Shown here one piece after another: positions 50,881 through 62,929 of a stretch of DNA of 64,000 bases. The translations under genes were made by a program, and so were the position numbers. This DNA is from Cryptomeria japonica (taxonomy: Eukaryota > Streptophyta > Pinopsida > Cupressales > Cupressaceae). Location of the stretch: NCBI RefSeq assembly GCF_030272615.1, contig NC_081415.1, forward strand, positions 510,444,873 to 510,508,872. Reading direction: 5' to 3'. How positions within the stretch are numbered: position 1 is the first letter of the stretch; each line of letters opens with the position of its first letter. The notes under the pieces were generated by a model, which saw only the letters and a list, made by a program, of their open reading frames with translations, ran no database searches and had not been told where the DNA came from.

Positions 50881-52467
50881 TGAGATTCAGATTTCCATTC
50901 GAAGAACCAGAGAAATGAATTAGAGGGAAGAAATAAAGATTAAGATTCAAATCACACAGGGAAGAGTTTTAATCTCAGAAAAAGAGATTTAAAAATAAAG
51001 GAAATATGATTTTTTTTTTGCACAGATCTACAATCTTTGGAAAAACAAAAAGCAAGATTATACGCATATTTCCTAAATAAAATAAATAATAGAGCTGCAT
51101 TTTAATCCTAAATAAGAAGAAGAGATTTATTTATTCATTCACGGAGAGAGAGATTTATTTATTTTTTATATTCAATATCATCTCTAGTTTTCAAGAGAAA
51201 ACAGAAAAGCAAAAATCTGATTTTCTACCTTTTAAATAGATTAAATAAAATATGCAAGAGAAGTCTGCATTTGTATTTAAAAAGAGAAAGAATTATATCA
51301 CTGCATTTGTTTAAAGAAAACAAAATAGATTTTCTTCCTATCTAGCAATTAAAAAAATGATTTCTTTCAAAAAACTATATTCAACTAAAGAATCTAGAAA
51401 CTATATATATTTTTTAATAAATACAAATTCCTCATATGACAAAAGGAGAGAACCTGGTTTACTGAAGCTTGATGTTGAATCCTCTAGCTATCATTTGATC
51501 CTTCCTTGCAACTTGAGAGAGATCCTTCAAACAACAACTTAAAAATCCTGCGACTAAAATGAGACTACCAAAGAAAAACTTGGGAAATTTCCTTCAAAAC
51601 ATAATCAACTCCCTTCTTTGAAACTTGCATATCATTTTATAAGAAAAATCCCTCCCTTCCACTATCTAGAAAATTTAATTAAAAAGGAGTTTCTTTTCCA
51701 ATATTGGACTCATACAAATTGATTAAACTTAGTGGGGGAGTTACATGCAAGGTGGTGGAGATTCCTCTAGAAGCTTCCAAATCCTCCTACAACATGTGTC
51801 ATAATTGGGAGTGGGAAGAAATAAATAAAAATAAAAATAATGCCTTTGAATTATATTCTTCAAGTGTGTGTGTGTATATTATTATTTTTATTCTTTTATA
51901 ACATTTATTCAATCATTTTAAATAGCTTAACCAAAAATATAATAGAATTGTATTTAAATCAAAAAGTGATAAAGGAGGGTTGTGACATTAATATAACAAC
52001 TATGTGTTTAATGTGTTTGAAGTGTGTTTGAAGTGTGTTTGAAGTGTGTTTAGTATAACAACTATGTGTCTAAATTGTGTGTTTGAACTAAATTTGGCAT
52101 AGGGTTTGATCCACTTATTATTTGTCCTTTTTTTATGTTTGAACTTTGTCATGTTCAAAACTTAAAGGTTTTTTAAAACTACTTTTAGCATTCTTCACTT
52201 CATATGAAGTTCATTTAAAGGTTATCATTTAAATATGATACTCTCAATATTATAGTCACTCTACATGAAGAGTGACTTGACATTGGCATCTTTTACCTTT
52301 AGTGTGTAAGTGTTTAAAGTGTGTTTATTATTTGTGTCTTTTTATGTTTGAACTTTGGCATGTTCAAAATTTAATAATTTTTTAAAACTACTTTTAGCAT
52401 TCTTAACTTTGTATAATGTTAGTTTAAAGGTTATCATTTAAACATGATACTCTCAATAGTGTGTAAG

Positions 52468-53205
52468 TGAAGCAGTCACCGATGAGGAGGGACCTCAATA
52501 AGATCAATCCAGATCGGTCAGCAAGAGTAAACACAACGAAAACACAAAGATATGATGGAGGCAATGTAGAACAGATTGTTTTATTGCATGAAAATTGATT
52601 ACATTCAACCGATAACAACCAGGTTACAACATACTGACTCACAGCCCTGGTAGAACATATAGAATAGGTCACAACTGTGACCTTGAATCGTGAAATCTAT
52701 CTTCTACGCATAGTCTAGCTACTTGATTCTCTGATTGATTGCATCGTACTGCGCAATTACAATTATATATATATATATAAGGGATCAAAACCCGAAGAAC
52801 AAGACCTAACGTGCAAAATAAACAAGGTTGGCCTCCACTAAGAGATTCCTCCAGAAAATCCAAAGGATGAAACGTAGATCGCGGGAAAAGATCAGCCACA
52901 TGCCAAGGAACATCGGAATCAACACCCAAGGCTCCGCAAGATTCAGAATGGGTTCCGGTAGATCACCAAAATAGGTCCACGCAACCGGTAGCAAAGGACT
53001 GTCATGGAAACCGATAGCGATATCTTGTCAGAAAATTATCCAAATACGATGCGATCTGGAAGCAAGAAAGATGATCAAGTCTTCAAGTAAAATCCAACTC
53101 CATAGGATCCGGTGAGCCAAAACTGGGACACAAAGAAAGGAAAACTGAAACTACAAACTAAAAGCAAAACAAAAAGGAAAATGATTTTTGGTTGAGGAAA
53201 ACCCC
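52468..53205 (-). repeat. Chromovirus 3' LTR
   Basis: On the plus strand it begins TGAAGCAGTCACC and matches 57853-58628 with many substitutions. It has a short TA run where the other LTR has a longer one. An overlapping minus-strand frame occurs in both LTRs because the LTRs are copies; I do not call it a gene. Confidence 0.82.
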
Positions 53206-53257
53206 ACCATCAGACATCCAGGGTTATTGAAAAAGTGAGTCTCTCACTTTGTCGGAG

Positions 53258-53620
53258 TTAGAGGAAACCAAGGCGGTCTACCTCTGCCTGAGAAATCCAA
53301 GGTGAATCTTCAAGTGGTATGTCCTTCCACTTCACAAGATATTCCTTATACTGACTTCTCCGGGTACTACGCCCAATCCTATTGTCCAAAATCTCTTCAA
53401 TCTGATCTAATTCCTTCGGGGGTAACTGTTTCTCCGGGTCTGTAACACTGTTCTCACTAAATTCTGGTTCATGATACTCATGAAGATCTTCAATGTTGAA
53501 TATAGGTGAAATACTCAGACTATTCGGTATCTCCACTTCATATGCATTTTCATAACTAAACTTCCTCAAAATTTTGCAAGGTCCAAACTTCTTCATCTGC
53601 AACTTGTTAATAAGTTCCAA
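53258..53620 (-). pseudogene. Chromovirus integrase C-terminus and chromodomain
   Basis: A 120-codon frame. The front half (KLQMKKFGPCKILRKFSYEN, then YEVEIPNSLSISPIFN) is the usual integrase tail. The back half holds a chromodomain, about residues 73-118: QIEEILDNRIGRSTRRSQYK, then EYLVKWKDIPLEDSPWI, with the aromatic W-K and SPW positions kept. Chromodomains of this clade direct integration by binding histone marks. The frame is shifted relative to the upstream integrase frame (53607-53984). Confidence 0.88.
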
Positions 53621-54560
53621 TCGGGAATCTCTCTTTTCTCATATATACCATCACTTCATCGCCAACTTCAATTTCCTTATGTCTCCTCTTCTCATCTGCC
53701 TTCTCCTTATACTTGTTGTTCATGTCTTTCAAATGTTGTTTAACCTGAATATGCAATGCTGCCATGTGATCTGCAAAGTCTTCTTCTTCTGAACTCCTCT
53801 GGTCTTCACTGCCAATGTCTCTCAATTCTGATTTACCTCTAGGATGCACTCCGATAACAATATCAAAAGGTGTTTTTCTGGTACTTCTATTCACTAAATT
53901 GTTGTAGGCAAACTCTATGTGTGCAAGGATCAAATCCCAACTTCCAGTTTTATCTTCCACTAAACATCTCAACAAATTTCCCAAACTTTGGTTAACAACT
54001 TATGTCTATCCATCAGTCTATGGATGAAAAGTAGAACTGAACTTCAAATCTGTCTTCATCTTCTTCCAAAGTGTTCTCCAAAAATAGCCAACAAACTTAG
54101 TGTCTTTGTCTGAAACTATGCTCTTAGGTAATCCATGCAACCTTACCACTTCTTTGAAAAATAGGTCAACTACATGCAATGCATCTGATGTCTTCTTACA
54201 AGGTATGAAATGAGTCATCTTCAAGAATCTATCCACTACCACAAATATAGAATCATTCCCTCTTGGTGTCTTAGGCAATCCAAGTACAAAATCCATGCTT
54301 ATATGCTCTCAAGGTCTTACCGGTACTGTCAAAGGTTAATACAATCTCACATTCTAACTACTACCCTTTGCAACTTGACAAACTCTACAACTCTGCACAT
54401 ATCTCTTAACATCCTTATGAATCTGGGGCCAAAACTACTGCTCACTCACCAATACTACTATTTGTCGATGCCAAAATGTCCAGCTAAAACTCCAATGTGT
54501 TTCTCCTTTATCAGAATCTCCCTCATAGAACTCTTAGGAATGCACAATTGAACTCCTTGG
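53607..54560 (-). pseudogene. Chromovirus integrase core (broken)
   Basis: Frames at 54296-54018 and 53984-53607 form the core: [20 protein letters not shown] holds the first Asp region, [13 protein letters not shown] the second Asp, and after two or three stops the third motif region continues into EFAYNNLVNRSTRKTPFDIV. Upstream (54310-54560) an N-terminal zinc-binding region is recognisable but full of stops. It would join cDNA to host DNA; this copy is inactive. Confidence 0.85.
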
Positions 54561-54574
54561 AATAACATCCCATC

Positions 54575-56048
54575 CTAAATGAAGTAATCCAACCACTTGC
54601 TTCTATCTACCATAACCGGTTCTCTACATGCTTTCCAAGGTTCTGCAAAATCTGGGTCTTCATCATACAAGGTCTTCAAATCTTCAAATCCTAATACTGT
54701 CACTCTCATCTTTGTCAGCAAATTTCTTCTCCGACTCAATGCATCAGCAACTTTGTTAGATTTCCCACTTCTATGCTTCAAAACAAAGGTGTAAGTCTAC
54801 AAGAATTCTACCCATCTCATATGTCTTTGATTCAACTCACTCTAACTATTTAAATACTGCAAAGCTTGATGATTTGTATACAACACAAACTCCTTAGGCA
54901 GCAAGTAATGTCTCCACTTCTTCAAGGCTTGAACTATGGCATAAAACTCCTGATTATACACTGAATATCTCCTTCGGGCATCATTTAATTTCTCACTAAA
55001 ATAAGCTATGCTCTCCCTTCCTGACTCAAGACTACTCCTATTGTTGTTCCACTTGCATCACAATCCAGTTGAAATACTTTATTAAAATCCGATAAAGCCA
55101 ACACAGGTTGCTCAGTCACTTTCTGCTTCAACAGTTCAAAAATTTTGTTTGCTCCGGTGGTCCACTTAAATTCTTTCCAATCTCCTCTCATGGTCTCAGT
55201 CATAAGGTTATAAACTGAACTAAAATTTTGGTAAAAACTAGCCAGTCCATGAAATGATCTTACCTCTCCAATGCTTTCTGGTGTAGGCCATTCAACAATT
55301 GCTTTCACTTTCTCAGTGTCCATCTTCAAACCATCCTCAAATATCACAAATCCCAAATAGACTAATTCATGAAAGTACACTTCTTGATATTGATCAGCAA
55401 CTTCTCTTCTCTCAATCTCTACAAAACTTGTCTTAACTGCAGCAAATGCTCTTCTTTTGTCTTACTGAAAATTAGAATGTCATCCAAATACACAATAACA
55501 AACTTACCTAAGAATTTCTTCAATACATCATTCATCAGCCTCATGAAAGTATTCGGTGCATTAGTCAATCCAAAAGGCATCACCAACCATTCATACAGTC
55601 TTTCATTTGTCTTAAATATTGTCTTCCACTCATCACCTTCTTTGATCCTGATCTGATGATATCCACTTTTCAAATCTATCTTTGTAAAATATTTTGCTCC
55701 ACTGAAATAGTCCATTATGTCATCCATCCCAGGCAAAGGAAACCGGTATTTCACTGTGATCTTGTTTATTGCTCTGAAATCAGTACACATTCTCCATTTC
55801 CCATTCTCCTTAGGTGCTAATATTGTTGGTAATGCACAAGGGCTCAGACTCTCCCTGATCAAACCTTTCTTCAACATCTCTTGCACTTGTCTATTCAGTT
55901 CTTCATTCTCTATCGGTGTCAACCGGTGTGCAGCTTTGTTAGGCAAACTAGCTCTAGGAACCAAGTCCATGCAATGACTAATACTTCTCACAGGTGGCAA
56001 TCCATCAGGTACACTATCTGAAATGATGTCCTCATATTGTGTCAGCAA
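54575..56048 (-). pseudogene. Chromovirus reverse transcriptase and RNase H (broken)
   Basis: The frame 56048-55419 (209 aa) carries WRMCTDFRAINKITVKYRFP, FTKIDLKSGYHQIRIKEGDE (first catalytic Asp) and FVIVYLDDILIFSK (YLDD box). The next frame, 55380-55006, completes the RT thumb and starts RNase H (FQLDCDASGTTIGVVLSQEG). RNase H ends near 54720 with the usual GKSNKVADALSRR. At least three frame breaks separate these parts. The catalytic residues of RT are kept, so decay looks random rather than targeted. Confidence 0.9.
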
Positions 56049-56060
56049 ATCTTGTATCTC

Positions 56061-56580
56061 TTATGAGTTTTCTCCTTCCGGTTCTGGTTTCTCAGTCTTC
56101 TTAGGAATTAAGGCAAAGCACACATTCTCATATCTCAATCCATCCAGGAATTTCCTTCCATCTACCAAACAAATTCTAGCATTTGTACAAACTTCATTCT
56201 TCAAAGGTTCCTCCAAGGGTAACAAGGTTTGCTTCATCCCATTGGCCACAATAGTGTATGTATTCTTTCTCCCATCATGTACTGCATGTCTATCAAACTG
56301 CCAAGGTCTACCCAACAAAAGGTGACAAATATCCATAGGCATAATATCATACAAGACTTCATCATGATAATTCCCAATTTTCAATTACACCAAACATAGT
56401 TCACTTACTAACAACTTAAGTTCATCCTGAATCCATACTATCTGATAAGGCTTAGGGTGTTTTAATCTCTCCAATTTCAACTTATTCACCATTTCTTCTG
56501 AAACAAGATTATATGAACTACCACTATCAATAACAACTTTACACACTTACCGGATACCTTACATCTGGTCTTGAACAAAT
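56061..56580 (-). pseudogene. Chromovirus protease (broken)
   Basis: VVIDSGSSYNLVSEEMV, with the DSG active site, lies near 56530. After a stop the frame 56384-56061 gives DIMPMDICHLLLGRPWQFD, the ILLGRPW-like motif of retropepsins. It would cleave the polyprotein. Confidence 0.82.
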
Positions 56581-56587
56581 TCTTCCT

Positions 56588-57744
56588 CTACAAGGGTTCT
56601 TCATCTCCTCCGCTATGACACAAAGCTCTCCTCATTACCAACAGTTCTCCATCTTCTAGTTTATTGTCTGATCCGGTGGGGTTTTCCTCCACCACTGCTG
56701 CTCTTCTGGTAGTTTCTATCTTCTTACACTTGAATGCACGATGTCCTTCTCCTCCACACTTAAAGAAGGTTCCTCTGAATGTCCTCTTGTCTTGTCTTCC
56801 AAAATTCTCATTCTGGTAACCATCTGGTTCTCTCCTCCAGTAGAAATTTCTATCATCCTTCCAGTATGAATTACCTTCTTTGCTCACTTCCTTGTCCAAG
56901 CTCTGATCTGTACTGGCTCCTCTTCCTCCAGTATATCCTCTTCCTCCTTGAAATCTTCCTTCGTTAAACCTTCTACCTCTGCCTCTTTGCCTCTACTCGG
57001 GTCTTTTGTTCAACTTCTCTTTTGCCTTTAGGGCATACTGGTAAGCCTCTTCAACACTCTCCAATTTGATCAAACTGAGTTCATCTTGTATAGAAATCCG
57101 CAATCTATTCAAAAATCTTGCAACTTGTTCAACTTCATCATCAACATGTCTGGATTTGATATTCAACTTGTAAAATGTTTCAGTGTACTCCTTCATATTA
57201 GATTCTTTCTGTCTCAAATTCTGCAATTTTTCGAATAGACCCACTTGATAATTTGTCGGCATAACTTTGACTTTAAATTAGCTACCATTTGATCCCATGT
57301 CTTAATCTTCTCTTTACCTCTTCTTTGTTTATCAACTTGCAAATGCTCCCACCAAAGAGATGCATGACCTTTCAACCGGGTACATGCATATTTCACCTTC
57401 CTCTCTTCTACAATGTTTTCAAAATCAAAATACTTCTCCATCTTCGAGATCCAATCCATCAATTCATCTAAATCCAACTTCCCATCATATTCCAATGGGG
57501 TAAAATGTGGTTTAGTGTTCTCCCTACTCAAAAACCTTTCCTCATCTAGACCAACCTCCGGTAGGTTTGCTTATTATGTTGGGGCTTCTTCTCCTTCGTC
57601 TTCACTTACATCTTCAATATGTCAGCCTCTTCTCTAGGTTATCTCCACAGCTTCCAACCGGGTTGTTATACCTCGAAAAATCTCCATCACAACAGGGTTT
57701 GCATTCCCACGTGCTCCACCATTCCTAGCTCCTCTTCGCGCCAT
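56588..57744 (-). pseudogene. Chromovirus gag (broken)
   Basis: The likely start is the ATG at 57744 (MARRGARNGGARGN...), which is in the same frame as 57531-57214. Two or three stops lie between. The capsid part (DWISKMEKYFDFENI, KGHASLWWEHL) is the Retrotrans_gag core. After a shift, 57262-56993 continues it (LRQKESNMKEYTETFYKLNI), and 56899-56588 carries one CCHC zinc knuckle (CGGEGHRAFKC). It would form the particle. Confidence 0.85.
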
Positions 57745-57837
57745 TGTTCATGCTAGTCCTCTGCAGCTGTAGGTAGGATCCGCAATCCACCACCCTACAA
57801 CAAAATTTTGGGACACACAACCTCTAGGATGAAACTT

Positions 57838-57850
57838 CTCTCTGATACCA
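57838..57850 (-). other. Primer binding site of the chromovirus
   Basis: On the minus strand TGGTATCAGAGAG follows the LTR end with a two-base spacer; it matches initiator Met tRNA for eleven bases. Confidence 0.85.
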
Positions 57851-57852
57851 CT

Positions 57853-58145
57853 TGAAGCAGTCACCGGTGAGGAGGGACCTCAATGAGATCAATCCAGACC
57901 GGTCAGCAAGAGTAAACACAACAAAAACACAAAGATATGATGGAGGCAATGCAAAACAGATTATTTTATTGCATGAAAATTGATTACATCCAATCGGTAA
58001 CAACCGGGTTACAACATATCAGCTCACAGGCTTGGTAGAACATACAAAATAGGTCACAATCGGGACCTTGAATCATGAAATCTATCTTCTACGCACAGTC
58101 TAGCTACTTGATTCTCTAATCGATTGCATCCTAATGCGCAATTAC

Positions 58146-58191
<46 letters not shown>

Positions 58192-58628
58192 CCAAAGGAT
58201 CCAGTCAGCCCAAAAGGGATCAAAACCCAAAGAACAAGACCTAACATGCAAAATAAACTAGGTCAGCCTCCACTAAGAGATTCCTCCAGAAAATCCAAAG
58301 GATGAAACGTAGATCGCGGGAAAAGATCGGCCACATGCCAAGGAACATCGAAATCAATGCCCAAGGCTCCGCAAGATTCGGAATGGGTTTCAGTAGATCA
58401 CCAAAATAGATCCAAGCAACCGATAACAAAGGACTGCCATGGAAACTAATAGCGATATCTTGCCAGAAAATTATCCAAATGTGATGTAGTCTGGAAGAAA
58501 GAAATATGATCAAGTCTTCAATTAGAATTCAACTCCACAGGATCCGGTGAGCCAAAACCGGGACACACAGAAAGGAAACTAAAACTATAAACAAAAACCA
58601 AAACAGAAAGGAAATTTTTTTGGGTTGA
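57853..58628 (-). repeat. Chromovirus 5' LTR
   Basis: Plus-strand start TGAAGCAGTCACC. It has a longer TA run (about 58152-58187) than the left LTR and many substitutions relative to it, so this insertion is older than the Tat element. Confidence 0.82.
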
Positions 58629-58785
58629 TGCAAGATTGCTATGAACTGGAGATGTTTCTGCATTAGTAAGACTTGACATTCACTTTATGTGTTTGTTTAA
58701 ACATTGGCATCTTTGTGTATTTTTTATGTTTGAACTTTGGCATGTTCAAACTTTAATGATTTACTCTCATTATGTGGGTGTACAT

Positions 58786-59749
58786 ATTATATGTTTGGCT
58801 AAAAGCACAATGTTGTGTCACACTTTTATAAAAGTGGCATTTCTAAATTGATGATCAAATGTAGAAATATGAATGAAATTTATGTTTGTTATTTTTTAAA
58901 AAAATTAAGAAAAAAATGATATTTTTTTATAAATTCAAAGACAGATTTTTCATTGCTGAAAAATGTTGAAAATCAGGGGTTCTAGTTGGCGTCACCAAAA
59001 AAAATGAAAACGGACTTTTTTTTTTTTTTTTTCAAATAGAGAACATATATATGCAGTGTTAAAAAAAACATTAATTTTGATTTATATTTTTCTCATTATA
59101 ATATTTTGAAGTCCAACATAGCTAAATTTTACAATCTTCATTCGACGTCACCTTTTGACTACTAAATTTATCATTAACCAAAAAAAATATATCCTTTTCA
59201 AGAAGATTCTCTCATCTAGTGAAAAATAAGTTTTTAAATTTTTTTAATATCATTTAATAAAAATAATAATTTCCAATCATCCTCTTTTTAAAATTTAAAA
59301 AGCTACTCGCAATGTTTAATTAATAAAAAATATTAAAATTAATCAAAATATTCAAAAAAATAATGTCTAGATTCGTGACTTTAAGCTCTACAAAAGGGTA
59401 TTTTTCGATTTTTGTAAAAAAAATATTCTACTTGAAGAAAAATTGAGCAAAAGTGAAAAGTTTCAGAAATACAAAGTTTTTCACCTCTTTTGTGCCACAT
59501 CACATGACACATAGGTTGAGTCTGGCCGAACTCAGTCCGGTCGGACTACCCTTATTTCAAACTATAAAAAAATATTTGAATTTTTTTTTAATGGACTCAT
59601 TTGAACTAATTGATTCCGATCGAACTGAGTCCGGTCGGACTCCCAATGCCATTTTGGTGCCACATGGTGCCACGTGACCCAGGGGTAGTCCGGTCGGACT
59701 ACCCTCAGTTGGCCCAAAGTGTGGCACAACTCCATGCTTAAATTTTATG
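58786..59749. mobile_element. MITE-like insertion, about 0.96 kb
   Basis: Host repeat breaks after GTGTACAT (58785) and resumes at GGACTTTATG (59753). The uninterrupted version GTGTACATGGACTTTATG is at 59858-59875. CAT flanks both ends, a possible 3-bp duplication. Near the ends TTGTGTCACACTTT and the reverse complement of AAAGTGTGGCACAA form imperfect inverted repeats. No coding sequence. It contains three copies of AGTCCGGTCGGACT. Confidence 0.6.
59534..59700. repeat. Three copies of AGTCCGGTCGGACT
   Basis: Exact 14-bp copies at 59534-59547, 59628-59641 and 59687-59700. Each is an inverted repeat with 6-bp arms around GT. Two are followed by ACCCT; the GC content contrasts with the surroundings. 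Confidence 0.9.
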
Positions 59750-61064
59750 CATGGACTTTATGTATTTGTTTAAAGTTTGACATCATTTACCTTCTTTGGC
59801 ATGTAATGTTTGAACTTTGGCATGTTCAAACTTTAATGATTTGCTCTCATTATGTGGGTGTACATGGACTTTATGTATTTGTTTAACCGAGACATCATTT
59901 ACCTTCTCTGGCATGTAAACCTTTAATGGTTTTTTAAAACTACTTTAGCATTCTTCACTACATATGAAGTTTGTTTAAAGGTCATCTTTTACTTAGATAT
60001 GATACTCTCAATATGTGTGGGTGTGTATGTTATGTTTGAGTTTTTATAGTCTCTATAAATGTTATCTTTTAGCATTCTTCACTTCATATCAAGTTCGTTA
60101 AAAGGTTATCTATTACTTAGATATGATACTCTCAATATGTGGGTGTGTATGTTATTTTTGATTTTTTATATAGTCTCTATATGAAGATTGTGTAAAACTT
60201 GATATCTTATGTGTTTGATATGATACTCTCATTATGTGGTTGTGTATGTTATGTTTGATTTTTTATAGTCACTCTACATTAAGATTGTGTAAGACTTGAC
60301 ATTCACTTTATGTGTTTGTTTAAATTGGCATCTTTTACCTTTAGTGTGTATATGTGTTTAATATTATTGTGTGTAAATTGTGTGATTGACTAACTTTGGC
60401 ATTCATAGTTTGATCCACTTATTATTTATGTATTTTTATGTTTGAACTTTGACATGTTCAAACTTTATTTAAAGTGTCCTTCAAATTCAACATGTTTGAA
60501 CTTTCTAATTGTGTCAATGTTCCCTTTGCATATTTGTTTGAGCTTTGACGTACAGTTTTCAACGTCTACATAATGTGTGGTGATTTAACTAAATTTGTGT
60601 TATTTGTGCTTCAAATTTAGTATTTTTTTACTTTAAAACTAACTTTTTAGTGTGAATGATGTGTGCTTTAACAAACTTTGATAAAAAAATAAAAATCACA
60701 TTTTTAAAGCAAAAATTGCGTTATGGTGTCTTAATGTTAAATTGAACTTTCTAATTGTGTCAATGTAACCCTTTGCATGTGTGTTTGAGCTTTGGCATAC
60801 TAACTTTTCAATGATCAAATTTAGTATTTTTTTACTTTAGAATTAACCTTTTAGTGTGAACATGCTTGTTTTAACAAACTTTGATATTCACTTTTTTTTT
60901 TGCATCAAGTATGTTCTTTAAATATAAATATAAATCATATTTTTAAAACAAAAACTGTGTTATGGCATCTTGATGTTAAATTGTATCAATGTTCTCTTTC
61001 CATATTTGTTTGAGTTTGACTTTCTTGAATTTATTTATGTTTGGTGATTCAACTAAATTTGTGT

Positions 61065-62443
61065 ATTTGATTAAGTTAAAAACAAGTTTTGAAGGGACCC
61101 GAAACCTTCTACAAAGCAGGTTTAATAGGGAAGACCTGAAACCCATAACTAAAAATATTCAAGAATATCCACAAAATGAAGCTGAACAAAGATGAGACAG
61201 AGCAAAGCCAAGAAAGGGATCTAAGTAGACTGACCCCTCCAGAAATAAAAGTTGTCTGACAAATAAGAACATATACATGGAAAGTCTACAGGCAGTTCGA
61301 ACAACAGGTACCCCCAACCTGGAGCAACCGACCAACATTATGATTTCCCTTTAGATCCCTTCTTTTGGGATCTAAGGGTCATATCAAAAGAAGGCGGAGA
61401 CCTTTTAGAATGTTTGCTTTTAACCAAAATCCAACCTTCTTCAACCTTAGCAGCTTCATCTTTCCAAACCAGCGAATCCAACTCAGGAAACCTAGCATCC
61501 AAGGAGAGACCAGCAGGCCTCAAAAATCCAGCAAGACCAATAGAGTCAAGGCCAGGGACATCCCTGGAAGACGAGACAAACAGTGAGACAGCTCCAGCAA
61601 AAGCGTTAGAAGCAGAAGTAGGCAAAGGGGCAACACCAATAGACATACCCACAAGACTCCTATCACATACAGCAGCAGAGGTAGATCCAGCAGACATATT
61701 AGAACGACCAGTTGGCTCAGAAGGAATCGAAGCAGGAACACCATTTGAAATGTCAGCTAAAGGGACAATACTGTCAATAGGGACCATGGGGTAAGATCCA
61801 ACAAAACCTACCACAGACACTTTAGAGCCATTAATGGGAAGATCCTGCCCAACCGTCTGAGAAGAGCTCTTGAATATTGTATAATGTTGAGAAGAGGCAC
61901 CTTTCCACCATGAAGAGGGCTTCTTCACTTTAACTTTCTCTAAATCACATTTAACTATGACATGCCCAGTCTTGAAGAATCTTCTACATCTGAAGGGAAT
62001 CCCTTCATAATCCAAAGATTGAATCCAGAAACCCTTGGGGGTCGAACGTTTGATCTCTACTGGCAGCCCCTTAGAAGCATCAATATCTACCAAAATACGT
62101 GCGTAGGTAGAATGAAGGATATCAAAGGACTCCACATCCACCATAAGAAAATCTCCCAAAGCCTCACTCACTTCCTCAAGGAGCTGGTCTGCCCAAAAAT
62201 GAAGTGTGAGGTTGGGGAGTCTAACCCAAATTGGCATTTTACAGAAGGATTCAGATGAGGGGTTGAAATCCTCGTGCCAAGGTTGAATCATCAACTAGAA
62301 GCGATTCTCACAAGTAAAAAAAATGTTCACATAGAATAATCTTTCTATCCACCAGTTTTTCAAACTTGGCAATAAAAAAACCTTTGGCCAAAGGGAAAAT
62401 CTAAACAAAATCCGAAATAAGGGATTCCCAGTGCTTATTCCTT
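61065..62443 (-). mobile_element. ORF1-only LINE insertion
   Basis: AACTAAATTTGTGT flanks it at 61051-61064 and 62444-62457, a target duplication of at least 14 bp. The insert reads on the minus strand: DUF4283-type ORF1, then about 270 bp of 3' sequence ending CTTGTTTTTAACTTAATCAA, as in plant LINEs. No ORF2 (endonuclease or RT) is present between them. Confidence 0.75.
61338..62440 (-). pseudogene. LINE ORF1 (DUF4283 plus degraded zinc knuckle)
   Basis: The main frame (62294-61338, 318 codons) starts MMIQPWHEDFNPSSESFCKM. PIWVRLPNLTLHFW is the hallmark of the DUF4283 family found in ORF1 of plant LINEs and related gag-like proteins. Upstream sequence to about 62440 adds the earlier part (FFIAKFEKLVDRKIILCEHF) in shifted frames, so the 318-codon frame is not the whole domain. 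A zinc knuckle follows (CRRFFKTGHVIVKC), where the expected second Cys is Phe. The Ser/Pro/Ala-rich tail is low complexity. ORF1 proteins bind LINE RNA. The protein is probably non-functional. Confidence 0.8.
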
Positions 62444-62929
62444 AACTAAATTTGTGTTATTTGTGCTTCAAATTAATTTTTTTACTTTAGTATTAACTTT
62501 TTAGTGTGAACAACATGATGTGTATTTTAACAAACTTTGGTATTCACGTTTGTGTTTGCATGAAGTATGTTCTTTAAATAAAAATATAAATCACATTTTT
62601 AAAACAAAAATTATGTTATGGTGTCTTGATGTATGGCAATTTGTGTTATTTGTGCTTCAAATTTAGTATTTTTTTACTTTAGAATTAACTTTTTAGTGTG
62701 AACAACATGATGTGTGTTTTAACAAAACTTTTGTTTTCATGTGAAATATGTTCTTTAAATAAAACAAGTCACATATTTAAAACAAAAATTGTGTTATGTC
62801 TTGGTGTTAAATGTCTATGGAATTTATTTTGTGTCTTGGTGTTAAATGTCTATATTTTTTTAAGTGTATGTCTGGATTATTTATAAGATTTGTGTATTTT
62901 ACACATTTTATAAAGTTGTTGCACATGGC

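Larger units (their letters stand above)
48038..51987 (-). mobile_element. Solo LTR, 3950 bp, with perfect target duplication
   Basis: On the plus strand it begins TGTAATAACCC and ends GGGTTGTGACA, flanked by TTAAT at 48033-48037 and 51988-51992. Without it the host reads GTGTGTTTAATATAACAACT, as at 47690. It is the reverse-oriented, diverged relative of the LTR at 2004-5081, sharing the hairpin array, the gene-like ACGACGTCTGTGGCATCG region and both ends. Extra sequence inside includes a copy of flanking host repeat, a long hairpin, a GC-rich patch and a TA/TATG microsatellite. Confidence 0.88.
52468..58665 (-). mobile_element. Decayed Ty3/gypsy chromovirus
   Basis: Two direct LTR copies (52468 to about 53205 and 57853 to about 58628) flank gag-pol on the minus strand. 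GTAAG occurs at 52463-52467 and 58666-58670, and the host repeat reads TGTGTAAGACTTGACATTC once the element is removed. Between the recognised LTR end (about 58628) and GTAAG there are about 38 bp that the left LTR does not share, so the right boundary is less certain than the left. A C-terminal chromodomain marks the chromovirus clade. Frames are broken at many places. Confidence 0.85.

Noticed and set aside
52806-52994. Trp/Leu-rich minus-strand frame found in both chromovirus LTRs (also 58241-58513)
   Set aside because: LTR copies share it by descent; the frames have different lengths and no independent sign of coding.
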